64,000 nucleotides of DNA from Flavobacteriaceae bacterium YJPT1-3 (GTDB lineage Bacteria > Bacteroidota > Bacteroidia > Flavobacteriales > Flavobacteriaceae): assembly GCA_029866965.1 (NCBI GenBank), contig CP123444.1, forward strand, positions 2,397,501 to 2,461,500, given 5' to 3'. This document shows, piece by piece, positions 1 through 9,478 of the stretch; position 1 is the first letter of the stretch; every line of letters starts with the position of its first letter. Position numbers and translations under genes: made by a program. The notes under the pieces were generated by a model. It had not been told where the DNA came from. It searched no databases and saw only the letters and a list, made by a program, of their open reading frames with translations.

Positions 1-29
1 AGGTAATTTAGTTTGGTGAATTAGTGTAG

Positions 30-60
30 GAAAGATAAAGGATTTGCCGGTGGCTGCAAA
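30..60 (-). promoter_or_regulatory. Bacteroidota-type promoter reading out of the left edge
   Basis: On the minus strand there is a TTTG box (57-60), a 19-bp spacer and TATCTTTC (30-37), one mismatch from the Bacteroidota -7 box TAnnTTTG. It would start transcription near base 25 of a gene lying left of the window. No gene is seen in bases 1-105. Confidence 0.4.
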
Positions 61-105
61 AGTTTTAGAAAAACCTTAGTAATCAGCCATCGTAACTGGT
101 CCTGT

Positions 106-591
106 TCACGAGGATTTTAAAAGTTCTCTTGGTGATCGAAAGCCGCGTTTGAGATTGTCGGCCAGCAAGAGGGCTTTATCTACTTGGGTCTGTGCACTTT
201 TGTAGCGGTTGATCGCATAGATCAGACTGCGCTTTGCTCCGGAAGATAAACTGTCAAAGAGCTCCAGAGCTTCGGAGTCAGACTGCATCACGGCCTCGAA
301 AGCCTCGCAGGGGATGACGCCGTACTGCGATTGATCTTCAAAAAGCCGTATGGTGAAGGCTTCTCCAGTTTGGAGCCCCAATTCCTTTTGTTTAGCCTTG
401 CTGAACATCATATAATACAGGTCTTCTCGTTTCTGTAAGGCCGCATGAAATTCGATCTCTGCATGAGCTGAGGAGGCTTGAACGCGAACCCGAGGTTTCT
501 TTGCTGTTAGAAAAGGGGCTATTTGCTTTCGCGAAAGCGCAATCAGATAGCCATTCACAAGCTGTACTTCTATGGGATCCGTTTGTCGCAT
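106..591 (-). CDS. YdeI/OmpD-associated family protein
   Basis: A 161-residue protein resembling the YdeI/OmdA family: an N-terminal DUF1905-like half, then a C-terminal helical half with the pattern FEAV..SDSEALELFDSL and RSLIYAINRYK. Family members are linked to bacteriocin protection or stress survival in other bacteria, but the biochemical role is not settled. No signal peptide is seen. Its stop lies at the left of the gene and its ATG at 589-591; the hydrolase-OsmC gene upstream ends only 7 bp away, so the two are probably co-transcribed. One iterated palindrome lies inside, read as L-S-R-K. Confidence 0.75.
   Translation of the reverse strand: MRQTDPIEVQLVNGYLIALSRKQIAPFLTAKKPRVRVQASSAHAEIEFHAALQKREDLYYMMFSKAKQKELGLQTGEAFTIRLFEDQSQYGVIPCEAFEAVMQSDSEALELFDSLSSGAKRSLIYAINRYKSAQTQVDKALLLADNLKRGFRSPRELLKSS
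525..538. repeat. Iterated palindrome, perfect copy 1
   Basis: GCTTTCGCGAAAGC, inside the YdeI-like gene, read on the minus strand in the L-S-R-K phase. Confidence 0.85.
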
Positions 592-598
592 AAATGCA

Positions 599-1819
599 CT
601 AGGCGTTTAAGGTAGTGATCACTTGGGTCGTGCTTTCCAGGGTACGGTGAACCGGGCACTTATCGGCAATCTCCAGCACGCGTTGAATCTGCTTTTCATC
701 CAGATCGCTTTTGATCTTGATCTCCCGGTAAAAGGTATCGATCTTGGCCGAATCATTTTCGCAGCGTTCGCAATCCTGAGCGTGATCCTTATCATAGCGG
801 GTATGAACCTCCACCTGCTCGATGGTCCAGTTCTTACGACGGGCATACATCTGTATGGTCATGGCCGTACAGGCCGACAGTCCGGCAGACACTAATTCAT
901 AAGGCGTAGGACCGCGCTCGTTCCCGCCCACTGATTTAGGCTCATCGGCCAGCATAAAATGCTTACCGAGTTTCATGGCTGTGGTGAAGCCTTGATCTCC
1001 ATCTAATTGGGCCACTACATCGTGGTTTGGGCTCGAAACCAATTCATCCTTCCAGGAGGTGTCTAAATAGCGGGAGGCCCAACTGGCTATAATCTGACCT
1101 ACGTAAGCTGAATCTTCTTTTTTGGAGAGCAGGTGATCGGCGCCATCCAGGGTCACAAAACTCTTGGGATGATGAGCTCCCAGGTACAGGGCTTCCGCAT
1201 TTTTAATTGCTACAATGCGATCCTGAGGCGCGTGTAAGATCAGCAAAGACTTTCGCAAGGAACCCAATACTCCAGCCGCTGATTTATTTGTAAGATCGTC
1301 GACAAACTCTTTTTTGATCTTGAAGTCTCTACCGCCCAGCTGAACTACCGCTTCCCCTTGCTGTTGAATCGTTGGGATATCCTCCTCAAACAAATGCTGA
1401 ACATGGGCTGCTGAGGCCGGAGCCCCTATAGTAGCAATGGCTTCTACGGCTTCTAATTGCTCCGCAGCAAATATCACCGCGGCACCCCCGAGAGAATGAC
1501 CTATGAGCAGGGTAGGGGCTTTATATTCTTGCTCCAGATACCGGGAAGCGGCAACGAGATCAGCGACATTATGCGAAAAAGTGGTGTCTTCAAAGGCTCC
1601 TTCACTGTCTCCTAAACCGGTAAAATCAAAACGAAGTACCGCAAAACCCCGGTCAGTGAGCGACCGACTGATATTGCGGACCGCAGCTAAATTCTTGGTA
1701 CAGGTGAAGCAGTGGGCAAAAAGTGCAAAATTATGAGCTCTTCCATCCAGCGGTAGTTCCAGCTTGCCGGAGAGTTGCTGGCCTTGGGCATTTTTAAAAG
1801 TGAGTGGAGTCGTATTCAT
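599..1819 (-). CDS. Bifunctional alpha/beta hydrolase / OsmC family protein
   Basis: A fusion of two domains. Residues about 1-250 are an alpha/beta hydrolase with nucleophile elbow GHSLGG, an acid-bearing stretch LLILHAPQDRIV and a histidine in DGADHLL. Residues about 260-406 are OsmC/Ohr-like, with one cysteine in SACTAMTIQM and a second in CPVHRTLE, the pair that reduces organic peroxides in OsmC proteins. The ATG at 1817-1819 is preferred over an upstream in-frame TTG because homologues start with a short MNTTPLTF-like segment. It lies 7 bp upstream of the YdeI-like gene. Hydrolase substrate unknown; likely cytoplasmic. Confidence 0.85.
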   Translation of the reverse strand: MNTTPLTFKNAQGQQLSGKLELPLDGRAHNFALFAHCFTCTKNLAAVRNISRSLTDRGFAVLRFDFTGLGDSEGAFEDTTFSHNVADLVAASRYLEQEYKAPTLLIGHSLGGAAVIFAAEQLEAVEAIATIGAPASAAHVQHLFEEDIPTIQQQGEAVVQLGGRDFKIKKEFVDDLTNKSAAGVLGSLRKSLLILHAPQDRIVAIKNAEALYLGAHHPKSFVTLDGADHLLSKKEDSAYVGQIIASWASRYLDTSWKDELVSSPNHDVVAQLDGDQGFTTAMKLGKHFMLADEPKSVGGNERGPTPYELVSAGLSACTAMTIQMYARRKNWTIEQVEVHTRYDKDHAQDCERCENDSAKIDTFYREIKIKSDLDEKQIQRVLEIADKCPVHRTLESTTQVITTLNA

Positions 1820-1922
1820 GGATGCTATCGGTTTAGTGGTTGACCCATTTTCGGTCGGAGATTTCAATTATTCCTTTCTTTGCTTAAGATAAGCCGCCAA
1901 CGATTCACCTCCTAATGGCACA

Positions 1923-1950
1923 CAAAAAAAACCGGCTTTCGCCGGTTTTT
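1923..1950 (-). terminator. Intrinsic terminator of the BNR/VPS10-like gene
   Basis: A 7-bp stem AACCGGC/GCCGGTT with loop TTTC is flanked by A-run and T-run on both sides, so it can work in either direction. It lies 22 bp past the stop of the minus-strand gene that begins at 5178. Confidence 0.85.
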
Positions 1951-1971
1951 TAAATCATGAGTCCTGCACCA

Positions 1972-4900
1972 TCAGTCCATGGTCACGGGTGTGGTCTCCT
2001 TAAATGGCGAGAGCTTCACCTGTTCCATTTTATTGCGGTATTCAGTCCATTGAGAGGCAAGAAAGGCATTGGTCTTGGCCAATGCGTCCTTCAATTCGGC
2101 CTCTGCCTGGTCGATCAATCGGGTTTCCGTGGCGGTCAGTCCGTTCTGTCTGCTGCCTGCGTACCAGCCTGCAGTTCCAATACGATTCATGACCGTTACT
2201 TCCGGGTTTCGGGTAATCCCCTGGCGCTTGTCCACCTTTCCGAGGTAGAGCGCGATCTGCTCATCAATCGCCTTGATGATTTCCTTACTGGCTTCGATCT
2301 GCTCTTTATACTCCTCCTTATCCGCTTCTTTCATCTTCTTCTGCAATTCTTCGGCAGTATCCTTACTTTCAGCAAGCATGCGAACGGCCTCTGTTGCTTT
2401 TTCGGTCATTTTTTCGAGCTGCTTTCCTGCCGCATAGCGTTCATCGATATTTTTTTGACTGCTAGTCAATCGAGGATCGCTCTTTACGGTCACCGTGGTT
2501 TCGCTTTTCTGATCTCCGTACTCCATCACTACTCGATATACGCCCGGCTTGACGTCAACGCCTCCCGGTTCTCTTTTGCGATCGCGTACCTCTCGTGAAG
2601 GACCGTACACACCGGCTTCATCCATAAACCAGCGGGTTTTATGAAATCCGCTGGAATCCGGGGCCTTTTGCTTTAGATGACGTATTTGACGGTCACCATC
2701 GTAAATTTTTAGATGAATGGAGTCCCAGCTTACTTTAGCTTCCTCCTGTTCAGCAGACATTTCATCTTGGTCCTCGTCATCCTCTTCTTCCTCTTTCTTT
2801 GGGGCCTCTTGTTTCACCAAATAGTAGGTAAAGTGAGCTCCGCGATCTTTGTTCTCTCCATTGTACAGGGCATCGCCTCCAAAACGACTGCCAGTGGGTT
2901 GCTGATAGGCTGCCTGGTAGGCTACAGGAGGTTCAAAAAGGGTAAGCTTTCGCGAAAGCGTACCTGCATCCTTAGCCAGGGCGCGTAACGGTCTGATATC
3001 ATCCAAAACCCAGGCGGCGCGGCCAAAGGTTCCAATGACCAGATCATGCTCCCGAGGGTGGATGACGAGATCTTTTACCGATACCGTCGGAAAGCCTTGG
3101 GTCCATTTGGTCCAGCTTTCCCCGGCATTCAATGAAACATAGAGACCGTCGTCTGTTCCGGCAAACAGCAGGCGTTCTTCCTCTGGATCTTCAATCACTG
3201 AGAGGGCGTAACTACCTACGTCATTTCCGTCTACGATACGCTCCCAGCTCTTTCCATAATTGCGGGTGCGGTAGATGTAGGGCGTATAATTATAACGGCG
3301 ATAATCATTAGCCACCAGTAAGGCTTCTCCCTTTCTTTTATTGCTGGCTTTGATCTGAGCGATCCAGCTGCCGGCCGGCAATCCTTTTAGGTTTTTAGAG
3401 ACTTCAATCCAATCCTGACCTCCATTTTGAGTGTAATGCACCCGACCGTCATCCGTGCCTACCCACATCATATTTTTTTCCAGAGGGGAAGGCTCAATGA
3501 CAAGTATGGTGGTATGATTTTCCGCTCCGGTAGCATCCATGGTCAATCCGCCACTTTCCCCTTGCTTTTGTTTCTCAGGATCGTTGGTGGTCAGATCGGG
3601 TGAAATGACCTCCCAGGTGAGTCCTTCATCTGTACTCTTATGAACGAATTGACTCCCAAAATAAAGCGTATTGGGGTCGAAGGGATCAATATTGATGGCT
3701 GCATTCCAGTTAAAACGCAACTCGACTTCCGGGTCTGGATGTGTTGGACGCACCGTGTAATTATTTCCGGTGATGTGGTCATACCGACTCACATATCCCT
3801 GTTGACTCATGGTCCAGCCGTACTGACTGTCTTGCGGGTCAGGAACGACATCAAAACCGTCACCAAAGCTGATCTCCTGCCAGTAGGAATTTCGAATTCC
3901 TTGAGCTTTCCAAACGTAGGCCGGGCCGCGCCAGCTTCCATTGTCCTGCATACCGCCATAGACGTTATAGGGATACTCATTATCTACCGCGATGTGGTAG
4001 AATTGGGCTACGGGGAGATTTCCGATGAATCTCCAGGTGCTACCCCCATCACGGGTGATGTTCAAACCCCCATCATTACCATCCATCATAAAACTTCCAT
4101 CTTCCGGATGAATCCACCAGGCGTGGTGATCGGGGTGTACCCCGTTATCTACCCCGTAGGCCGGCATGAGTTCGGTGAAATTTTTCCCTCCGTCTTCAGA
4201 CACGTTCACATAGGTAAATACCGAGAATACCCGATTTTCGTTTTCCGGATCTACGAAGATGTCCGAGTAGTAAAAAGGTCGATTTCCAATATCGCTTTTG
4301 TTGTTGATCATTTTCCAGCTAAATCCACCGTCAGTCGACTTGTACAAGGCGTTCTTTTTAGCTTCCACCAGGGCGTAAACAATATTGGGTTTATTTTTTG
4401 CGATGGCCAGTCCGATACGGCCCAGATCTCCCTTAGGAAGTCCGTCCTGATCGTCTAACTCTTTCCAGGTTTCTCCACCGTCGTGGGTCATATACAATCC
4501 GCTTCCGGGGCCTCCGGATTTAAAGAACCACGGATCTCTTTTGTGTTCCCACATGGCCACCAGGATTTTATTGGGATTGGAGGGATCCATAACCATATCG
4601 GCCACACCGGTTCTATTGTTAACGAATAAGATCTTCTTCCAGGTCTTACCTCCGTCAGTTGTTTTATATACGCCGCGCTCCGGATGTTCTCCCCAGGGCG
4701 ATCCAATAGCTCCCACATAGACGGTATTGGGATCCATAGGGTCAATGATCACGCGATGGATATGCCGGGTTTGTTCCAGCCCCATCGATTTCCAGGATTT
4801 TCCTCCATCCAATGATTTGTAGATTCCAAAACCTCCATTCAAACTGTTCCGCGGATTTCCTTCTCCGGTTCCCACCCAAATGACACTGGGGTTGGATTGC

Positions 4901-5178
4901 TGGATGGCTACGGCACCGATAGAGGCGGTGGGCTGATCATCAAATATCGGGTCCCATTTGATTCCACCGGAAGTGGATTTCCAGAGCCCACCAGAGGCCG
5001 TACCTACGTACATGACATCCGGTTGATCGGTAACCACATCAATAGCCGTTACCCGGCCAGACATGCCTCCGGGGCCGATGTTCCGTGGAGCCATGTCTTT
5101 GAGAAGGGACATGTCCAGTTGTTGAGCGGAAAGGGAAAAACAAAGAAAGAGTGAACAGTAGAGTAAAATTGATCTCAT
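1972..5178 (-). CDS. Secreted BNR/VPS10-sortilin-like beta-propeller protein
   Basis: Signal peptide MRSILLYCSLFLCFSLSAQQ, then many BNR/Asp-box repeats (for example STSGGIKW, SLDGGKSW, TTDGGKTW, THDGGETW, STDGGFSW) over residues about 30-720, the pattern of sortilin/VPS10-like or glycosyl-hydrolase-like propellers. A highly acidic linker (KKEEEEDDEDQDE) and a helical C-terminal part with a TPR-free coiled region follow. Annotated in related bacteria as a VPS10 domain or glycosyl hydrolase protein, with unproven activity. No T9SS sorting domain is apparent at the C terminus. The start at 5178 is chosen over 5298 because the signal peptide begins there. About 1068 residues. Confidence 0.8.
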   Translation of the reverse strand: MRSILLYCSLFLCFSLSAQQLDMSLLKDMAPRNIGPGGMSGRVTAIDVVTDQPDVMYVGTASGGLWKSTSGGIKWDPIFDDQPTASIGAVAIQQSNPSVIWVGTGEGNPRNSLNGGFGIYKSLDGGKSWKSMGLEQTRHIHRVIIDPMDPNTVYVGAIGSPWGEHPERGVYKTTDGGKTWKKILFVNNRTGVADMVMDPSNPNKILVAMWEHKRDPWFFKSGGPGSGLYMTHDGGETWKELDDQDGLPKGDLGRIGLAIAKNKPNIVYALVEAKKNALYKSTDGGFSWKMINNKSDIGNRPFYYSDIFVDPENENRVFSVFTYVNVSEDGGKNFTELMPAYGVDNGVHPDHHAWWIHPEDGSFMMDGNDGGLNITRDGGSTWRFIGNLPVAQFYHIAVDNEYPYNVYGGMQDNGSWRGPAYVWKAQGIRNSYWQEISFGDGFDVVPDPQDSQYGWTMSQQGYVSRYDHITGNNYTVRPTHPDPEVELRFNWNAAINIDPFDPNTLYFGSQFVHKSTDEGLTWEVISPDLTTNDPEKQKQGESGGLTMDATGAENHTTILVIEPSPLEKNMMWVGTDDGRVHYTQNGGQDWIEVSKNLKGLPAGSWIAQIKASNKRKGEALLVANDYRRYNYTPYIYRTRNYGKSWERIVDGNDVGSYALSVIEDPEEERLLFAGTDDGLYVSLNAGESWTKWTQGFPTVSVKDLVIHPREHDLVIGTFGRAAWVLDDIRPLRALAKDAGTLSRKLTLFEPPVAYQAAYQQPTGSRFGGDALYNGENKDRGAHFTYYLVKQEAPKKEEEEDDEDQDEMSAEQEEAKVSWDSIHLKIYDGDRQIRHLKQKAPDSSGFHKTRWFMDEAGVYGPSREVRDRKREPGGVDVKPGVYRVVMEYGDQKSETTVTVKSDPRLTSSQKNIDERYAAGKQLEKMTEKATEAVRMLAESKDTAEELQKKMKEADKEEYKEQIEASKEIIKAIDEQIALYLGKVDKRQGITRNPEVTVMNRIGTAGWYAGSRQNGLTATETRLIDQAEAELKDALAKTNAFLASQWTEYRNKMEQVKLSPFKETTPVTMD
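2946..2959. repeat. Iterated palindrome, perfect copy 2
   Basis: GCTTTCGCGAAAGC inside the BNR/VPS10-like gene, minus-strand phase L-S-R-K. Flanked by GTAA on the left and GTA on the right, as are the copies at 31305 and (GTAA/GTA) 50532. Confidence 0.85.
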
Positions 5179-5349
5179 CAAGAATTTGTTTAATGGTGAA
5201 AGATTGTGGCAAAAAGACCAAAGTGCTTTAAGCCGACCTGCACTTCGCTTAAACACAACGCTCAGCGCCAGACAGGATGCTAAATTTACATAAATCAACT
5301 TCCTCTTTTCTTAAAGAGATGTTAAGTACAGTTCCGACTCTGATGAAAT

Positions 5350-8300
5350 CTACCGGCGAACCAATGAGAAATGTCCGCGAAAGGAACGGCCATCTTCCCG
5401 TTCTACCAGAAACCAGTAGTCGGTAGAGGGTAAATTGCGCCCATTATACGTTCCGTCCCAGCCTTCAGAAAGGGGGTCCAACTGTTTGATCAGTTTACCG
5501 TATCGATCAAAGATGTAGATAAACATGTCCGGTTCGAATTCGGAGGCTATGATCTGCCAGGTATCGTGAAAACCATCCCCATTGGGCGTAAAATAGTTGG
5601 GGTAGAACAGTAGTGAAACGGTGACTTGAAGCTCTGCACAACCACCAACATCACGAATAAAAACCGTGTATTCTCCGGGTCTCAGATCAGTAAAGGTGTT
5701 GCTTGTTTGATAAGTGATGTCGTCCAGACTGTACTCATAAGTCCCCGTGCCACTGACCTCCACCGTAAAACTATTTCGGTTGGCGGTCCAGTCGGATATT
5801 TGCACTCCTTGGAAAACGGGAGGCTCTGACAGCTGAACCACAAAAGTGGTCATACTGGTGCACATACTGGCTCCCCCTGAGGTAGTGGTCACGGTATAAG
5901 TGCCGGGATCACTCACTGAAATGGACGGTGTGGTCTCACCGGTGCTCCATAAGTAGGAATCAAAACCGGTACCGGCATCCAAAACGGTGGGCAGTCCTTC
6001 GCACAGAAAACGCTCTACGATGACCGGTGGTGGAGTAGGGATGACCTCAATAAAAAAGGAACTCAGATCGTAACAGGGCTCACCATCCAGACTGGTCAAT
6101 CGAACGAATATTTCCTGTGGAGATTGTTGATTGGTATAGTTGACCGGTAACGGATTGCTTCCTGCATCAGCCTCGGCTGCACTTTCGTGAAAGCTTACCT
6201 CATAATTACCTGCCTGACCATTAATGATCAAGGGGATTTGCGGACTGAAATCAAAACTTTCCATCCCGTCTCCCGAAGGATCATCACAACGGGTCAGATC
6301 AGGAGCCATTCCCGAGGTGGGGCTGCTTACCAAAGCGAGTTGAAAACTAGTTGTATCGTAACAACTGGGACCGTTCATATCCTGCAATCGGGCAAACAAC
6401 GTCTGCGTGGGGCTGTTGAGCAAATACGGTTGACCCTGAGCGTTGCTATTGGCGTCGGCATCCATCTGCGATAGATGAAAACTTACATTGAAAGTGCCGG
6501 TTTGTCCGTTGATGATCTCGATTACCGTTGCACTAAGGTCAACCAGTTCACTCCCATTATTTGCAAAATCACACACTTCTAAATCCATGGGTTGGCCGGC
6601 TATTGGAGCCGAACCTACATTCACCGTAAAGCTAGTGGTATCAAAACAAGCAGCGTCTGAATTGCTTTCTATTCTTGCGTGTAAGACTACTGAATTTTGA
6701 GTGGTGGTAAACGGATCGCTTAGCGCGTTGGTCCCAGCCGTAGCATCAGCCGCAGAAAGGTAATAAGTAATGGTGAAGCTGGTGGCACTTTGAGTTCCAA
6801 GCACACTGGCGTCGAAACTACTCAGGATAATCTGATTGTCAGCCACAGTTGGATCTTGATCACAGAACGATTGGGGATCTATTGTATTTGCGGTAGGTCC
6901 TGCAATGATCTCAAAGAAAAAAGATCCGGTCACGTAGCATTCCGGACTGTTTTGTGTAAAGAGTCGGTAGAATACTTCCTGACCATCGGCAAACATATCC
7001 GGAAAGGCAAACGCATTGGTCGCGTTATCTGCATCATTTTGGGTGGGATGGTATGAAACTCCGTACAAGGTGGGTGATTGTCCATTCAGTACCTCAGGAT
7101 CTTTTGTGGACAGATCAAATGAAATAGGGTCGGAGGCGCAGAGTTCTATATTGGAAACCGCATTGGCTACCGGAGCGGTAACTATGGTAAGTTCTTGGGT
7201 GGTCGTTTGCGAAATTCCATTGATGACGATGGTCAAGGATACCGTATAGGTTCCGGCAGCAGCGTAAACATGGGTGGGATTCTCTAAAGTGGAAGTAGCT
7301 CCGTCTCCAAAATCCCAGAAATAACTACTGACGTTACCGCTGACCTCTGAAAAGAACTGAGTAGTATCCCCCAGGCAAAGATTCTCAAATCGGAAATCAT
7401 TGGGTAATAATAATGATTGTACAAAAGGGGGCAGGCCTAATTTTGATCTTCGTCCGGCAAGATCAGCCCCGTTTGGGCTGTAAGCTGCTCCGGCTAAATT
7501 CCCCGGATCAGTAATTACTCCTAAAAAATCTTCGTTTAAACGCGCGACGTAGATATTACCGTCTGGTGCCATTTGCAGTGCATAAACCAGATCGCTACTA
7601 CTGTCCAGTAGTAGTCGCTCCGAAGCCAGAATAGCGGCTTCGGAACCGGCATTGAGATCGTATTGATAGATACGACTGTATCCGGAAAAGCCCGACTCTG
7701 TATCACTGATATACAGAATTTGCCCATCCAGCGAAAATTCAACACCATAGGCTCCTGTTAAGTCTGAGCCATAATTTATCGTAATGGGGTTGGAGACTTG
7801 TCCGGTGCTGTTGTCAAAATCAAAAACCTGGACAAATGAATCATCATAAGATCGTGCCAACGCCAATTTGTCTCCGGTGGCAGAGAACTTCATATACCCG
7901 ATAGCATGCTGCTGGATACCGTTATGGGGAAGTCCAACGCCGGAAACCACTGGTGTTGTAATGATCCCTGTATCATCAATTAGATAGGCGATGAATTCGT
8001 TGCTATTCCAACGATGAGCCATGACCCACACCCAGGTGCCATTGGCGTGTTCAACTGCGGTAACCTTTTCAGTAACCGGACTATCCAGAGCGATATTTTT
8101 GGTACCAATGACTGCGCCCAGTCCGCCATCCAGGGAAAGATCAATTTCTGAGTACCGAAGACCATTGGCCCCAGTCTCGAGATCTACAGTAAAGACATAA
8201 TAACGGTTTGGATCGCCCGGTTGTGGGGCGAATATGGCTGATTGCGTACTGGATGCATTGCCTAACAATCCTGTTCCATTGGCCATGACCGCATGATTCC

Positions 8301-8532
8301 GGTTCCACACCGTAATCCCGTCAGAATAGAATAATAAATTTCCGTTAGCGTCCGAAAGCGTAGAGCAACCCTCATCCGTATCGAGTTGGCCATCCAATAA
8401 GGCTACCGGTGCTCCACTATTGAAATCTAAACCGGCATTATCTCCAAAATACCAAATATTCGCACCACCCTGTGCATGAGCCAGTGTGCCTATAAAAAGA
8501 AATATAAGTAGAAAGCCCTTGGGCGTTTTCAT
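5350..8532 (-). CDS. T9SS type B cargo protein with propeller, PKD and repeat domains
   Basis: A 1060-residue exported protein. Signal peptide 1-20 (ends in AHAQ); beta-propeller-like region about 25-375 (NIWYFGDNAGLDF opening); PKD domain about 385-455 (YFWDFGDGATS, AAGTYTVSLTI); four related modules of about 90 residues, each with a cysteine-acid start and a CY(D/V)TTSF-like end; an Ig-like and a SprB-like module; and a C-terminal gliding-motility (CHU_C) domain with YPNYFTPNGDGFHDTW. This C-terminal domain targets proteins to the type IX secretion system. It is probably a large surface protein; ligand unknown. Transcribed alone, no clear promoter seen. Confidence 0.88.
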   Translation of the reverse strand: MKTPKGFLLIFLFIGTLAHAQGGANIWYFGDNAGLDFNSGAPVALLDGQLDTDEGCSTLSDANGNLLFYSDGITVWNRNHAVMANGTGLLGNASSTQSAIFAPQPGDPNRYYVFTVDLETGANGLRYSEIDLSLDGGLGAVIGTKNIALDSPVTEKVTAVEHANGTWVWVMAHRWNSNEFIAYLIDDTGIITTPVVSGVGLPHNGIQQHAIGYMKFSATGDKLALARSYDDSFVQVFDFDNSTGQVSNPITINYGSDLTGAYGVEFSLDGQILYISDTESGFSGYSRIYQYDLNAGSEAAILASERLLLDSSSDLVYALQMAPDGNIYVARLNEDFLGVITDPGNLAGAAYSPNGADLAGRRSKLGLPPFVQSLLLPNDFRFENLCLGDTTQFFSEVSGNVSSYFWDFGDGATSTLENPTHVYAAAGTYTVSLTIVINGISQTTTQELTIVTAPVANAVSNIELCASDPISFDLSTKDPEVLNGQSPTLYGVSYHPTQNDADNATNAFAFPDMFADGQEVFYRLFTQNSPECYVTGSFFFEIIAGPTANTIDPQSFCDQDPTVADNQIILSSFDASVLGTQSATSFTITYYLSAADATAGTNALSDPFTTTQNSVVLHARIESNSDAACFDTTSFTVNVGSAPIAGQPMDLEVCDFANNGSELVDLSATVIEIINGQTGTFNVSFHLSQMDADANSNAQGQPYLLNSPTQTLFARLQDMNGPSCYDTTSFQLALVSSPTSGMAPDLTRCDDPSGDGMESFDFSPQIPLIINGQAGNYEVSFHESAAEADAGSNPLPVNYTNQQSPQEIFVRLTSLDGEPCYDLSSFFIEVIPTPPPVIVERFLCEGLPTVLDAGTGFDSYLWSTGETTPSISVSDPGTYTVTTTSGGASMCTSMTTFVVQLSEPPVFQGVQISDWTANRNSFTVEVSGTGTYEYSLDDITYQTSNTFTDLRPGEYTVFIRDVGGCAELQVTVSLLFYPNYFTPNGDGFHDTWQIIASEFEPDMFIYIFDRYGKLIKQLDPLSEGWDGTYNGRNLPSTDYWFLVEREDGRSFRGHFSLVRR

Positions 8533-8634
8533 GAAGATGAAGCGGGTTAGTATTTGCTAGTAATCTCCAAAAACGAAGGATGTAGGGCTTTATTTGGTGC
8601 TAATTGTTAAAGTTTAAGAGTTGATAGAAATTTC

Positions 8635-9471
8635 TTACAAATCACGCTTCTTCAGCAAGGCATAAGAGCCCCAAATGAATAAGAAAATCCAAGTACAAAC
8701 GATCACGATCTCATACCAATGTACCGCATAGTCAATGCCGATATCTGCTTTTAACTGATTGGCAGCCGACTGAACAAAATTCAATCGTTCCCAGGGTCTA
8801 TTGATCAGGTTGGACATGGATTCTAATGGGAAGAACTGGGCGATATGATCTCCGGTATCGGTCCCTTTAAACACTTTCCATTTAAGTAAGGCATAGACAA
8901 TGTTCTCCAGTATGTACCAAACAAACAGGAATCCCAGCGCAAAAGCAGAGCGCTTGACCAACATGCCCAGAAAAAGACAAAAGGAGAAAAAACCTACGAG
9001 TTTAAAGAAGTATCCGGCCAGAAACTCCAGGTCTGAAAAGACTATGCTCATTTCGGTATAATCGGAAAATGAAAATCCTAAGATCAAGGTCATGACCAGA
9101 ATAAATAGGGTGGAAATGGCAGCAAACACCACTACAGTAATAAATTTGGAAAGCACAAATTCTTTTTTGCTCAATCCATCGATCAAATTCTGCTTGATCG
9201 TACGATTGCTGTATTCATTCGACATCATGGATACGATAACGACGGCTAAAAAGAACTTTAAAGCAGCAGCGATGTAGGTATTAAAGTGCCAAATAAAGGG
9301 GAAATTAAATATGCCCTGATCGGCAATACGAACCTGAACGTCTCCAAAATTAAACTCGATGCTCGCAATGAGGGCGATAAAGGTCAGTAATACAAAATAA
9401 CTGATGGTCAGGACCTTGGCCGATTTGCTGTAACGTAATTTATTGAATTCTATAGTGAGTAATCGTAGCAT
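8635..9471 (-). CDS. ABC-2 type transporter permease
   Basis: A 278-residue integral membrane protein with about six hydrophobic segments (near residues 20-38, 65-83, 108-132, 150-170, 175-195, 250-270) in the ABC-2 permease pattern. The motif SNEYSNRTIKQNLIDGLSKKEF between the second and third segments is typical of NatB/YhaP-like permeases in this phylum. It follows the ATPase gene by 7 bp and must form an exporter with it. Substrate unknown. Confidence 0.85.
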   Translation of the reverse strand: MLRLLTIEFNKLRYSKSAKVLTISYFVLLTFIALIASIEFNFGDVQVRIADQGIFNFPFIWHFNTYIAAALKFFLAVVIVSMMSNEYSNRTIKQNLIDGLSKKEFVLSKFITVVVFAAISTLFILVMTLILGFSFSDYTEMSIVFSDLEFLAGYFFKLVGFFSFCLFLGMLVKRSAFALGFLFVWYILENIVYALLKWKVFKGTDTGDHIAQFFPLESMSNLINRPWERLNFVQSAANQLKADIGIDYAVHWYEIVIVCTWIFLFIWGSYALLKKRDL

Positions 9472-9478
9472 GTCGGGG

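Noticed and set aside
1-105. Gene fragment at the left edge
   Set aside because: No open frame of support; only the outward promoter is seen.
525-538. Iterated palindromes as intrinsic terminators
   Set aside because: Nearly all lie within genes and none has a T-run, so they cannot terminate.
1957-4458. Long plus-strand open frames opposite the BNR/VPS10-like gene
   Set aside because: Shadow frames of the minus-strand gene: no domains, no promoter.
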